Assembly (NCBI GenBank): GCA_900109895.1
Contig: FOBR01000008.1
Location: 1 to 64,000, forward strand
Source: a bacterium A37T11
GTDB lineage: Bacteria > Bacteroidota > Bacteroidia > Sphingobacteriales > Sphingobacteriaceae
Direction: 5' to 3'
Length of the DNA stretch: 64,000 nucleotides
The notes beneath the pieces were generated by a model. It worked only from the letters and a program-made list of their open reading frames with translations. It made no database searches and was not told the DNA's origin. Positions 18,512 through 27,049 of the stretch are shown in pieces. Every line of letters begins with the position of its first letter. Position 1 is the first letter of the stretch. A program made the position numbers and the translations under genes.

Positions 18512-19921
18512 TTAATAGGCTTGTTTATCTCCTATGATCATTTTCCAGAAAGTTAAAAATATAATGCGTAAATCCAGCCAGAAGGTCCAATTTTCAATGT
18601 ACCAAATATCGTAAATGACCCGGGATTCTAATAATCGGGGGTCGGTAGATTCGCCACGAAGACCGTTAACTTGTGCCCAACCTGTGATGCCGGGTTTAGC
18701 CTGATGGCGTACCAAGTATTTCTCGATGGTTTCAACCGATTCTTTATTCATCAGCGACGCGTGCGGTCGTGGACCAACTACAGACATATCTCCTAACAGT
18801 ACATTAAGGAACTGAGGTAATTCATCCAGGTTGCTTTTGCGTAAGAAACGACCAATCCGAGTGATGCGGGGATCATTTTTGCGCGCTTGTTGAAATTTTC
18901 CTTCTGTATTCGTATCAGGAGCGGCGGTAAACATTGAGCGGAATTTGAAGCATAAAAAGCGGCGGTTACGCTTTCCCCATCGCTCCTGCCTGAAAAACAC
19001 CGGGCCTTTGGATTCTAATTTGATGAAAAGGGCAATAATTGGAAAGAGCCAGGAACAAATGCTCAGTAAGATAAATAGACTGAAAAAAATATCGAATACT
19101 CGTTTTGCTGTTAAATTATAAATATCTTCCAAGGGTTCCTGACGTAAGCTGATCAGCGGAAATCCGCCTAACTGACCTACTCTTGGATTGTGAGACAGCA
19201 TTTCGGCTACGTGAGGAATGATACGCAATCGCACAGAGTATGGAGCTAGCGCATTGGCAATTTCCCGCGTATTAAACGTGGGTTGCTCCGATTCTGTAAT
19301 AAAGACCTCGTCAATACGACCCAAACCTGTCTCGCCAATGGCTATTCGATTTAAGGCGGCAGAAACAGATCCTCGGGTACGCTGCAGAACTTCTCCTTTA
19401 ACATATCGAACTACTTGATAGCCATAGAATCGATTTTTTTTTAGGTATTGATAAAAGTTTAATCCGCCATTGCCATCTCCAATGACAATGGCTCGTTTGC
19501 AAAGAAATCCCCTGTTAAATATATATTTGAAGACGCGCTTAAGAACAAACTTGGAAAAAGGAATAAGGAACCCCAAGAGAACCACATAAGTTATAACGAA
19601 CAACCGCGAATATTTATTTTCAAGTTGCAACGTAAAAACAAACAATACAGCTAATAGGCCTTGGATTACAATACAATTGATCGCCCGGAAGACCTCTCGG
19701 ATTACATTGACCTCCGAACGATCTACATAAAGACCATAACTACTTGATGAGATATACCAGCCGGTTAGCAGGTATAACAGAAAGCCCATTTCTAATAGGT
19801 CTAGCTCGGGAAATGCTACGATATTAAATATCCAGACCACAGAAAAAAAAGCCAGAATGATCAGGATATTATCTACCAGCAAATGGGTAAAATAAAAAAT
19901 GTTACGACTATTTCTTGCCAT
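18512..19921 (-). CDS. WcaJ-type polyprenyl-phosphate sugar phosphotransferase, copy 2
   Basis: A 469-residue paralogue of the 16025-17416 protein with the same architecture: N-terminal membrane helices, a soluble domain with VIGDGNGGLNFYQYL, and the PglC-like catalytic domain (KFRSMF, Asp-Glu in [31 protein letters not shown]). It is predicted to load the first sugar phosphate onto undecaprenyl phosphate at the inner membrane. Two intact copies in one locus fit two polymers sharing one region, or two initiating sugars. Located directly downstream of the tyrosine kinase gene and upstream of the intact phosphatase. Confidence 0.92.
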   Translation of the reverse strand: MARNSRNIFYFTHLLVDNILIILAFFSVVWIFNIVAFPELDLLEMGFLLYLLTGWYISSSSYGLYVDRSEVNVIREVFRAINCIVIQGLLAVLFVFTLQLENKYSRLFVITYVVLLGFLIPFSKFVLKRVFKYIFNRGFLCKRAIVIGDGNGGLNFYQYLKKNRFYGYQVVRYVKGEVLQRTRGSVSAALNRIAIGETGLGRIDEVFITESEQPTFNTREIANALAPYSVRLRIIPHVAEMLSHNPRVGQLGGFPLISLRQEPLEDIYNLTAKRVFDIFFSLFILLSICSWLFPIIALFIKLESKGPVFFRQERWGKRNRRFLCFKFRSMFTAAPDTNTEGKFQQARKNDPRITRIGRFLRKSNLDELPQFLNVLLGDMSVVGPRPHASLMNKESVETIEKYLVRHQAKPGITGWAQVNGLRGESTDPRLLESRVIYDIWYIENWTFWLDLRIIFLTFWKMIIGDKQAY

Positions 19922-19973
19922 AAATGGTCATCAGGCAGATGCCTACAATAATGAAGACAATATTAATTAAAAT

Positions 19974-22349
19974 TTATTTTTTGCTCACCACTTTAGCGAA
20001 CAATTTTTTTAACCATCCCTTTTTCTCGTCTTCGCTGTGATAATACCCATACCCATAATAACCCGGCGCATGATCACTGATATCGTTAAGCACAATACCT
20101 ACGTTTTTAATCTTTTTATTTATACGCAGGTCTTCTGGAATGTTCAGCACTTCGTGCGGCGTAACGCCACAACGTACCAAGTACAGACATACATCGCTGT
20201 ATTCACTTAACAGCTGTGCGTCTGTAACCGCACCTACCGGTGGAGCATCTACTATGATATAGTCAAAATCTTTTCGTACTTGTTCAAAAAATTGTAGAAG
20301 CCGGCCATTTAAAATCAGTTCAGATGGATTTGGAGGAATTGGACCTGATGGAGCAAAGGACAACTGACCGGTGACAACATCTGAAACTACCAGTATATCT
20401 CTGTAATTCATGTCAGGATTAACCAGGTAGTTGGTTATGCCGGTATGCCCATATGTATTAAAAGTAGCCGAAAGCTTGGGTTTACGCAAATCGAATTCCA
20501 ATAATAATACTTTTTTTCCTGAAACGGCATAAACCCGAGCCAGATTAAGGGAAATAAAAGATTTTCCCTCGCCAGGTTGTCCTGAACTTACTAAAATTAC
20601 TTTATTTTTTTCACTTCCTAACAAGAATTGCAGGTTTGTACGTAAACCCCTAAACTGTTCGGCAATAGCTGACCGGGATGCGTTAAAGGGCACTTCTTCC
20701 TCGCCTTGATTGTGGGAAATTTCCCCAACTATGGGTACCTGAGTGCGTTTTTCAACATCTTTGCGAGACTGAACGGTGGTGTCTAACAAATCCTGTAAAT
20801 AAATCCATCCGGAAGGTATTAACAGTCCAATTAACAATGCAGCAGCGAAAACCAAGCTTTTCCTCGGACTAAATGGAACATATTCAGCCTTAGGCGGATC
20901 TATAATTCTAATACCAGCCATATTAGAAGTTTTGGCAACCGCAGTCTCTTCTCTTTTTTGCAAAAGAAAAACGTATAGATCTTGTTTTATTTGTTGCTGT
21001 CGAGAAAAATCAAGAAAAGATCTTTCTTGAGCTGGCACTTGCCTGATATTTCCTTCTAATAAATTAATATTTTTCTTTGTCTCTTCCTGACTAATCTCTA
21101 GATTGATTTTTGTGCTCTTAATAAACGCTTGAATGTCTTGCCGAACTGAGTTTATTTGTTGATCCATATTTTGGATAAAGGGATTTTCCTCTGTATAAGA
21201 CAAAAGTGCCCGTTCACGCTGTAAATTTATCTCATTATACCGATTAATCATACCAGTAAATCCTGGATCATCAGCTAAAACAGAACCTGCTATTATTTTA
21301 TTGTAATTTTTAGGATCTTTTAACTGGTTTTCAACTGAAACAATGGTTTGAATCTTTGTTTGAATATCTGCTAATTGCTTGATATATTCACTGCTATTGC
21401 TAAATAATAATTTAGACTGTTCTGAAATATTTGCCAAGCCGCTTCCCTGCATAAATCCTTGAATTTTTCCTTCAATCAGATCCAAGTCTTGGTTTACAAG
21501 CGTTATGCGTTTATCAATAAATTCAATTGTGCTGTCTGCAATGCGACTTTTATCTCTAAAATTTTGCCGTATATATTCATCAATGTATGTTCTTAATATT
21601 TTCTCACCCTTAGCTGATACAGGATAATCAAAAACAATATCAACAGTTGATGCCAATTTGTTAGTTACAGTTACGACTAAATTCCCCTGAAGTTCTGCAA
21701 CTTTAGCATCAATGGATGATAGAGTAAACATGTAATTTTTTTCAGAATTCATTTTGGCTGAATGCTCGTTATTAAGCCTAAATAACCCAAATCCTTCTAA
21801 TTCAAAAGGCTGACCAAATATACCCTCTTTACTTAAGTCATTCTTAGTATGAGGATCTTCATAATCTAACCTAAATTTTGAGTTGCCAAGCAATGTAACA
21901 TCAAAATCAGTTGTAATTATGGAATCTTTCAAATGCTCAACGATGAGATTAAATGGGGATAAATAAAGCTCTTTATCTCTCAGAGGACCTTTTTCAAACC
22001 AAATAACATTCAATTTCAAATCTCGAACAAGCTCATCCATCAAAATTCTTGTTTGCAAAACTTCTGCCTCATTATCAACAGAACTTTTCGCTCCCAATAG
22101 GCCACCAAGATCAAGCATATCACTAATATTTGATTCCCCAGTCTTCTTCTCATCCTCTATCAAAAGCTTAGCATTAACGTGATATTCAGGAATTGCAGAT
22201 TTTAAGTATAAAAATCCAAAGGCAAAACAAAATAATATTCCGCCTACAGCTAATGGCCAAAGTCTAATTAAGCGAAAAATATACTCTTTTAAATTAAAAG
22301 GACTATTTAAATTAAACTCCAAATCGTGAACTTCCTTTTCACTATTCAT
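19974..22349 (-). CDS. Wzc-like polysaccharide co-polymerase with BY-kinase domain
   Basis: A 791-residue inner-membrane protein. TM1 is at about 31-50, a long periplasmic Wzz/GNVR region with coiled coils runs from about 260 to 470, and TM2 is at about 499-518. The cytoplasmic tyrosine kinase has Walker A (SSGQPGEGKS, 588-597) and Walker A' (LLLEFDLRKP). The tail has a tyrosine cluster (GYYGYGYYHS) for autophosphorylation. It controls chain length and export with the Wza-like lipoprotein 31 bases upstream. Composition changes within the gene: the kinase half is mid-GC (27 G/C in 20521-20580), the periplasmic half AT-rich (15 in 21541-21600), with the change near codon 480, close to TM2. This suggests a recombinant gene. 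Confidence 0.93.
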   Translation of the reverse strand: MNSEKEVHDLEFNLNSPFNLKEYIFRLIRLWPLAVGGILFCFAFGFLYLKSAIPEYHVNAKLLIEDEKKTGESNISDMLDLGGLLGAKSSVDNEAEVLQTRILMDELVRDLKLNVIWFEKGPLRDKELYLSPFNLIVEHLKDSIITTDFDVTLLGNSKFRLDYEDPHTKNDLSKEGIFGQPFELEGFGLFRLNNEHSAKMNSEKNYMFTLSSIDAKVAELQGNLVVTVTNKLASTVDIVFDYPVSAKGEKILRTYIDEYIRQNFRDKSRIADSTIEFIDKRITLVNQDLDLIEGKIQGFMQGSGLANISEQSKLLFSNSSEYIKQLADIQTKIQTIVSVENQLKDPKNYNKIIAGSVLADDPGFTGMINRYNEINLQRERALLSYTEENPFIQNMDQQINSVRQDIQAFIKSTKINLEISQEETKKNINLLEGNIRQVPAQERSFLDFSRQQQIKQDLYVFLLQKREETAVAKTSNMAGIRIIDPPKAEYVPFSPRKSLVFAAALLIGLLIPSGWIYLQDLLDTTVQSRKDVEKRTQVPIVGEISHNQGEEEVPFNASRSAIAEQFRGLRTNLQFLLGSEKNKVILVSSGQPGEGKSFISLNLARVYAVSGKKVLLLEFDLRKPKLSATFNTYGHTGITNYLVNPDMNYRDILVVSDVVTGQLSFAPSGPIPPNPSELILNGRLLQFFEQVRKDFDYIIVDAPPVGAVTDAQLLSEYSDVCLYLVRCGVTPHEVLNIPEDLRINKKIKNVGIVLNDISDHAPGYYGYGYYHSEDEKKGWLKKLFAKVVSKK

Positions 22350-22380
22350 ATTTTATTTCTAGATTGAAATGAACACTAAA

Positions 22381-23181
22381 TTAAAAAAACCTGGATACTA
22401 CAACTACCACGGCAGACAAGATTGTTCCAAGTATAGCATACGTACGTGTTCTGGCAGCATCGGTTGTTGCAACTTTAGATTTATTAGGTTCAACATAAAT
22501 AACGTCGTTTTGCTTCAAATAATAATAAGGTGATTTAAATATATCTGTGCTATTCAAATTAAATCGTACCATTTCTTTAATTCCTGTTCCATTATCTCTT
22601 ATTAGCAAAATATTCTCCCTTTTACCATATATAGTAAGATCTCCTGCCATCCCAATTGCATCCAAAATTGTTACTTTTTCATTTGGGAGTGTATATGATG
22701 CTGGCTTTGTTACTTCGCCTATAATTGTAATTTTAAAATTGACAAATCGTACTTGTACAGATGGGTTATTTAAGAAAATTTCTGCCCTTTTTCGGATAAC
22801 CTCCCTAGCTTGAAAAGTGGTGAGCCCTGCTAATTTAACATTTCCTATCATAGGAAATTCAACTTCACCATTTTTATCTACTAAAAATCCCGATACTTGT
22901 TGAGTTCCTATATTTGTAGCTGTACTGGCTCCCATTGCCGATTCCGTTATAGATTTTTGATTAACCGAGGCGGAAGAACTTGGGTCTACCGTTTGAATTG
23001 TTATATTTAAAATATCATCGGGTTGAATGATTGGCTCCGTAAACTTGGCCTGGGGAATTTGACTATATTTTATAGAATCTGATAAATTTTTAAAATAAGG
23101 AATATTTTTGGGAGTAGAACAGGATGTGACTATTACCAATATTACCACGTATCCAAATGACAAAAAAGAATGTCTTTTCAT
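22381..23181 (-). CDS. Wza-like polysaccharide export lipoprotein
   Basis: A 266-residue outer-membrane lipoprotein. The signal peptide ends with the lipobox VTSC (Cys21), followed by the Poly_export domain (IIQPDDILNITIQTVDPS), a second strand-rich part (VDKNGEVEFPMIGNVKLAG) and one SLBB domain (ITIIGEVTKPASYTLPNEKVTI). A C-terminal hydrophobic helix (about 248-266) probably crosses the outer membrane, as in Wza. Together with the Wzc-like protein immediately downstream it would form the trans-envelope export channel. It is shorter than E. coli Wza, as is normal for Bacteroidota. Confidence 0.9.
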   Translation of the reverse strand: MKRHSFLSFGYVVILVIVTSCSTPKNIPYFKNLSDSIKYSQIPQAKFTEPIIQPDDILNITIQTVDPSSSASVNQKSITESAMGASTATNIGTQQVSGFLVDKNGEVEFPMIGNVKLAGLTTFQAREVIRKRAEIFLNNPSVQVRFVNFKITIIGEVTKPASYTLPNEKVTILDAIGMAGDLTIYGKRENILLIRDNGTGIKEMVRFNLNSTDIFKSPYYYLKQNDVIYVEPNKSKVATTDAARTRTYAILGTILSAVVVVVSRFF

Positions 23182-23190
23182 GAAATTATA

Positions 23191-23424
23191 TTAAAATATG
23201 TAACAGGCTGCAGATATAACCGTATTAATTTTGTTCATTTTTGTATACACAAAATCTGCCTGCGAAAATAAAGGTTTTTGCACGCTTCTTACAAAGAAAT
23301 TAAAATATACCTGCTTTCCCACAGAATATGCTTCAAAAAAAAGGTCTGGCGATAGTAAAAATAATTCATTTTTGCTTTTACTAGCATGAGCATTTATTGT
23401 GCCAATTGTAACTATAGTTGACAT
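23191..23424 (-). CDS. Small ORF of unknown function, possible beta-barrel remnant
   Basis: A 77-residue frame beginning MSTIVTIGTINAHASK. Its ATG overlaps the stop codon of the upstream chain-length gene by one base (TAATG on the minus strand), an arrangement that allows coupled translation. I recognise no family. The second half alternates polar and hydrophobic residues and ends NTVISAACYIF, a terminal aromatic strand of the sort seen at the end of outer-membrane beta-barrels, so it may be the 3' remnant of such a gene left by recombination. The frame can be opened to 23481, but that extension lies inside the chain-length gene. It sits exactly at the composition border. It could also be a chance ORF. 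Confidence 0.3.
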   Translation of the reverse strand: MSTIVTIGTINAHASKSKNELFLLSPDLFFEAYSVGKQVYFNFFVRSVQKPLFSQADFVYTKMNKINTVISAACYIF

Positions 23425-24476
23425 TAATTCTTCTGCATTTCTATCACCCAGATCTTTTTTACAGTAAAATAGATCATACACAGCACCCCACCAAACAACC
23501 CTCCTAGGATCATCCCAAACAATTTACCGGTCTTTTTCTTTTCCAGAGGTAGCACCGGGCTGTCGATCACCTGAATCAGCGGGGTGTTTTGCTGCACATC
23601 CATTCGGGAGAGTTCCTGGTTTTTAACCAACTCGGTCAAAATAGCTGTATTGGCCTGCACATCCACCGTACGACGCTGAGAAGGCACTTTAAGCCGGATC
23701 ATTGCGGTATTGGGATTAGGGTTTGCTTCCGTAGCGCTGGCCACCCCGGCGATGGCCGCGTTGAGCTCACGCCGCACAGAATCAACCTGCCGGGTAATGC
23801 TTCGCAGGTTATCCTGCGATTTTTGGACGCGCGTATGTGTATAGAAATCCTGCACGTTTTGCAGCAATTTCTCAGCAAAGGCTTTTGAGAATTGTTCGTC
23901 GGTGCTACCTATTTCAAGTGCAATGATGTTCAGTTTACGATCTGGTTTTATAATATGCAACCTTTTCTTGAGGATTTCTTTGTAAAATTCTCCCAATAAA
24001 CTGTCCTGCAAAAACAGGCCGGAGCTATCCCGAAAGATAAGCCCTGCCAGCTCAGGCTTTTTTTTCCATTTATCCCGCAGGTTTCGCAAATTGATATACC
24101 GGTTCACCAGCATTACGCGGGTTCCATGGATATTTACGGTGCTAAGCAATGTTTTTTGGATCATTCTTCTGGATTGGATAAACTGCATGATGTTGTCGCC
24201 TTCAAACAAGCCGCTACCTCCACCTACCCCATTTAGATTTATACCAAATTGGGCCGCGATGCCAGCGTATGCCCCTAAGCCACCTGAGCTTTTCGGTTCA
24301 TCCACTACGAAGCTGACTGTGGCGATGTATTGTGGTTTATTAAACAAGGAATAACACAGCCCGGCCAGAGCGCCGAAAATACCAGCCAGCAACACATATT
24401 TTCGTTGCGCCCATAAATAGCGTATCCAATGCCGGAAGAGAAAAAAAAGGGATCGGAAACTGATTTCTTGGTTCAT
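23424..24476 (-). CDS. Wzz-type chain-length determinant without kinase domain
   Basis: A 350-residue polysaccharide co-polymerase of class 1. TM1 is at about 27-45 (YVLLAGIFGALAGLCYSLF), followed by a periplasmic Wzz domain (SLFNKPQYIATVSFVVDEP, later coiled coil with QVDSVRREL), and TM2 lies near 325-343 (LFGMILGGLFGGVLC) with a short basic tail. It has no P-loop. A longer frame reaches 24554, but the start chosen here (MNQEISFR) lies after the upstream SLBB gene ends at 24485 and begins at the conserved N-terminus. It is the partner of the large SLBB exporter and is separate from the Wzc/Wza pair. Confidence 0.86.
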   Translation of the reverse strand: MNQEISFRSLFFLFRHWIRYLWAQRKYVLLAGIFGALAGLCYSLFNKPQYIATVSFVVDEPKSSGGLGAYAGIAAQFGINLNGVGGGSGLFEGDNIMQFIQSRRMIQKTLLSTVNIHGTRVMLVNRYINLRNLRDKWKKKPELAGLIFRDSSGLFLQDSLLGEFYKEILKKRLHIIKPDRKLNIIALEIGSTDEQFSKAFAEKLLQNVQDFYTHTRVQKSQDNLRSITRQVDSVRRELNAAIAGVASATEANPNPNTAMIRLKVPSQRRTVDVQANTAILTELVKNQELSRMDVQQNTPLIQVIDSPVLPLEKKKTGKLFGMILGGLFGGVLCMIYFTVKKIWVIEMQKN

Positions 24477-24484
24477 AGGTCTGA

Positions 24485-27004
24485 TCAGTTTCGATTGATG
24501 AGTGATACAATTATTGCAGCCATCGAGGCCAACCCGGTACCAATGCCGATCCATTGGGATGCGTTTAACCGCTCCTTAACCTGTTTTTGTGGAACAAAGA
24601 TCTCTGCGCCCGGCCGTAGTTGAGGATAATGGTTAAAGAAAAGGAAGCGACTGGTGCTTTTGGCAATGCCATTGGCATAGATGACATACGATCGCTTCTT
24701 GAGGGCGCGCTGGGTAAAACCGCCCGATTCAGATATATATTGTTTGAACCCTTTGGAAGGGCTATACACCACTGTGACAGGCGACAACACCTCTCCGCTG
24801 ATCTTCACCGTTTGCAGTTCTTTGGGAATGCGGATCTGATCGCCACCTTCCAGAATGAGGTCTTCCCCGCTTCCGGGTTTATCCATGATGCGGGTTAAGT
24901 GAATGCCCACACGGTTGTTGTAGAGGCTTCGGGCCAAGACCTCTTCATTCACGCTATTTACATCTTGCTGCAGGCTGCGCATTGCTTGTTCCCGCTCAAG
25001 TTCCTTTTCTTTTTCAAGTGCTTTCTGCTGCTGTTCCTTTGAACTTGCGCTCATGGGCTGCTCGGCTTCAGCACCCCTTCGCAATGAAGCCCCATCAGGA
25101 TAGGCGTAGGGGGTAAAGCCGCCGGCACGTTTAACCAGATCGGAGATCCGCTCGTCTTTACGGATGATGGCATATAGTCCCGGATAGCGCACTTCGCCTT
25201 CTATACGCACGGTTTTCTGGCTTTCATAACCCGGTGTGGTGCGCACGACGACAACGTCATAGGGGTTGAGCACAAAAGACGCTGCTTGTTCTGCCAATGC
25301 CTGGTCAGCAGCCACCTGAAACACTTCAGCAATATTAACCGTATTGGAAAGGGTGTCAGCATTTCGGTTCCGCCGGGAAATCTCAATGCGTTTGGGACTG
25401 GCGCTTTCCCTAAATCCGCCAGCCTGCAAGATCAGTTCTTCAACAGTCATGCCCTCGGCAAAAGGGAGGATGCCGGGCTTCCGCACCTCACCATCTATGC
25501 GTACAGTATATTGGTCGCGCAGGTCAAAAATAGAGGAGATGCTAACGCGGTCTTCCCGTTTTAGCGGAATATCGGCCGCGGTTCCGGCCAAAAGGGCTGC
25601 GACATTAAAAGACAACTGCTCGGTTTGCAGATCGGGCTTGAGCCGCAAGATGGTGGCCCTGTTTAAAAAGGCATCTTCGGTAACGCCACTGGCCTTTTTG
25701 ATCAGCATGGACAGTGTGAGGCCGGGGCTAAGCTCATAAATGCCGGGACGATATACTGCCCCGGCGATTTGTACCCTATTGACGAAACGGGACAAAATGC
25801 GGTCTACGGTATAGTGATCGCCGGTCTGGGGTTTATACTGGGCAAACTGACTTTGTAACAAATCTTCGATGCGATGTTCGGTACCAGTATTTTTTATAAC
25901 CTTTATTCGGGCCTGATAAGCGGTTTCGGTAAAACCGCCTGCATAGCGCAGCAGATCTTCAAAGTTTTCGCCATTCTGCAATTCAAAAATGGCCGGATGC
26001 TTCACCTCGCCGGCGAGCGTGACGCGTTGTGAGTAAGGTGGAATAAGTAGCACGTCCTGATCCTGCAAACCGATGTTGTTCCTAAATGCTCCGTCCATGA
26101 GGAATTGGTAAATATCCAGGATGGCTATGGCCTGCCCGTTTCGGATCACACGGATGTCACGGTATGACCCACTGCTATCAGGGCCTCCGGAGGCATATAG
26201 TGCATTGAAAGCCGTGGCCAGTGACGGGAGGGTAAAGGTTCCGGGCTTTTTGACTTCGCCGGTCACCGTAACCCGAATACTGCGGATATTGCCTAAACTT
26301 ACGCCTACTTTGGTTGCCCCACTGGAGAGGCCAGTATAAATAGCGCTTAGTTTTTTTCGGATACGTGCCGTGGCATTTTCCATGCTGACACCGGATACGG
26401 ACACGATACCTGCATAAGGAATATTGATCGTGCCTTCGGGGCTTACGGTGAGCTGATAGCTGGCTTCCGAATTTCCATATATGTCAATAAGCAACTGGTC
26501 TTCGGGCCCTATGATATAGTTTGAGGGTGAAGCAATACGCAAATTTGGTTCAAATACGGGCTGGGCATTATTAAACAAATTGGCGCCAAAAACAGGCAGC
26601 TGGACGCCTCGTTTCACAGAATCAGTTTTGTTTCGCAGGTCATCGTTCTGGGCCGGCAGGCTATCGCTTAGCTTTCTCTTATTGAAAGGAGGGGCTTTGT
26701 GGCGGATGTCCTGACCGGTAGTCGCCTGCTCAGGGCTTAGCCCCAGTTTTTCGACCCGGGCCCTTAGTTTGCTTATCTCGCTGACAGGCATGCCTCTTGA
26801 AAGGGCCATTTGTTCCATTTGGCTTTCAGACAGGCCGGATGTTTCTGCCCGGCTGACAAACGCCCGGATTTGATCGTCCGTTAACTGGTCAACCTGAACT
26901 GTGCTTAGGTCGTTCGGATCGATCTGTTGGGCCGGGGCCCGGCTGTATATGCCCAGCTCCAGAACAAGGAGACTACACCAGCAGATGATTTTTCGGATTT
27001 CCAT
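24485..27004 (-). CDS. Multi-SLBB outer-membrane polysaccharide export protein
   Basis: An 839-residue protein with a signal peptide, then a proline/charged low-complexity region (30-145), a Poly_export domain starting near NYIIGPEDQLLIDIYGN, and a chain of about six SLBB beta-grasp repeats, each marked by an R-V-x-G-E-V-x-x-P-G-like core (TVTGEVKKPGTFTLP, TLAGEVKHPAIFEL, QIAGAVYRPGIYEL, RIDGEVRKPGILPF, RIEGEVRYPGLYAI, KISGEVLSPVTVVY). A coiled-coil-like segment around 655-695 interrupts the last repeats. Much longer than Wza, it could span the periplasm toward the kinase-less chain-length protein encoded 8 bases downstream. High GC compared with the wza gene. Confidence 0.88.
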   Translation of the reverse strand: MEIRKIICWCSLLVLELGIYSRAPAQQIDPNDLSTVQVDQLTDDQIRAFVSRAETSGLSESQMEQMALSRGMPVSEISKLRARVEKLGLSPEQATTGQDIRHKAPPFNKRKLSDSLPAQNDDLRNKTDSVKRGVQLPVFGANLFNNAQPVFEPNLRIASPSNYIIGPEDQLLIDIYGNSEASYQLTVSPEGTINIPYAGIVSVSGVSMENATARIRKKLSAIYTGLSSGATKVGVSLGNIRSIRVTVTGEVKKPGTFTLPSLATAFNALYASGGPDSSGSYRDIRVIRNGQAIAILDIYQFLMDGAFRNNIGLQDQDVLLIPPYSQRVTLAGEVKHPAIFELQNGENFEDLLRYAGGFTETAYQARIKVIKNTGTEHRIEDLLQSQFAQYKPQTGDHYTVDRILSRFVNRVQIAGAVYRPGIYELSPGLTLSMLIKKASGVTEDAFLNRATILRLKPDLQTEQLSFNVAALLAGTAADIPLKREDRVSISSIFDLRDQYTVRIDGEVRKPGILPFAEGMTVEELILQAGGFRESASPKRIEISRRNRNADTLSNTVNIAEVFQVAADQALAEQAASFVLNPYDVVVVRTTPGYESQKTVRIEGEVRYPGLYAIIRKDERISDLVKRAGGFTPYAYPDGASLRRGAEAEQPMSASSKEQQQKALEKEKELEREQAMRSLQQDVNSVNEEVLARSLYNNRVGIHLTRIMDKPGSGEDLILEGGDQIRIPKELQTVKISGEVLSPVTVVYSPSKGFKQYISESGGFTQRALKKRSYVIYANGIAKSTSRFLFFNHYPQLRPGAEIFVPQKQVKERLNASQWIGIGTGLASMAAIIVSLINRN

Positions 27005-27049
27005 AACGCGCTATTTGTTGGACAAAGAAAGGCTTTTTTTAGGCAAATG

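Larger units (their letters stand above)
20900..23460. other. Second AT-rich segment: periplasmic half of Wzc, Wza and a small ORF
   Basis: From about 20.9 to 23.45 kb the DNA is as AT-rich as the 0.15-12.85 kb cassette (15 G/C in 21541-21600; 17 in 23221-23280), while both flanks are mid to high GC (27 in 20521-20580; 38 in 23701-23760). The segment covers the parts of the export machinery that touch the polymer in the periplasm and outer membrane, but not the kinase domain. The right edge is sharp, at the end of the chain-length gene. The borders are estimated by eye. Confidence 0.5.

Noticed and set aside
25344-25739. 131-codon plus-strand frame opposite the SLBB exporter
   Set aside because: It is antisense to conserved SLBB repeats, and the translation is low-complexity and shows no family.
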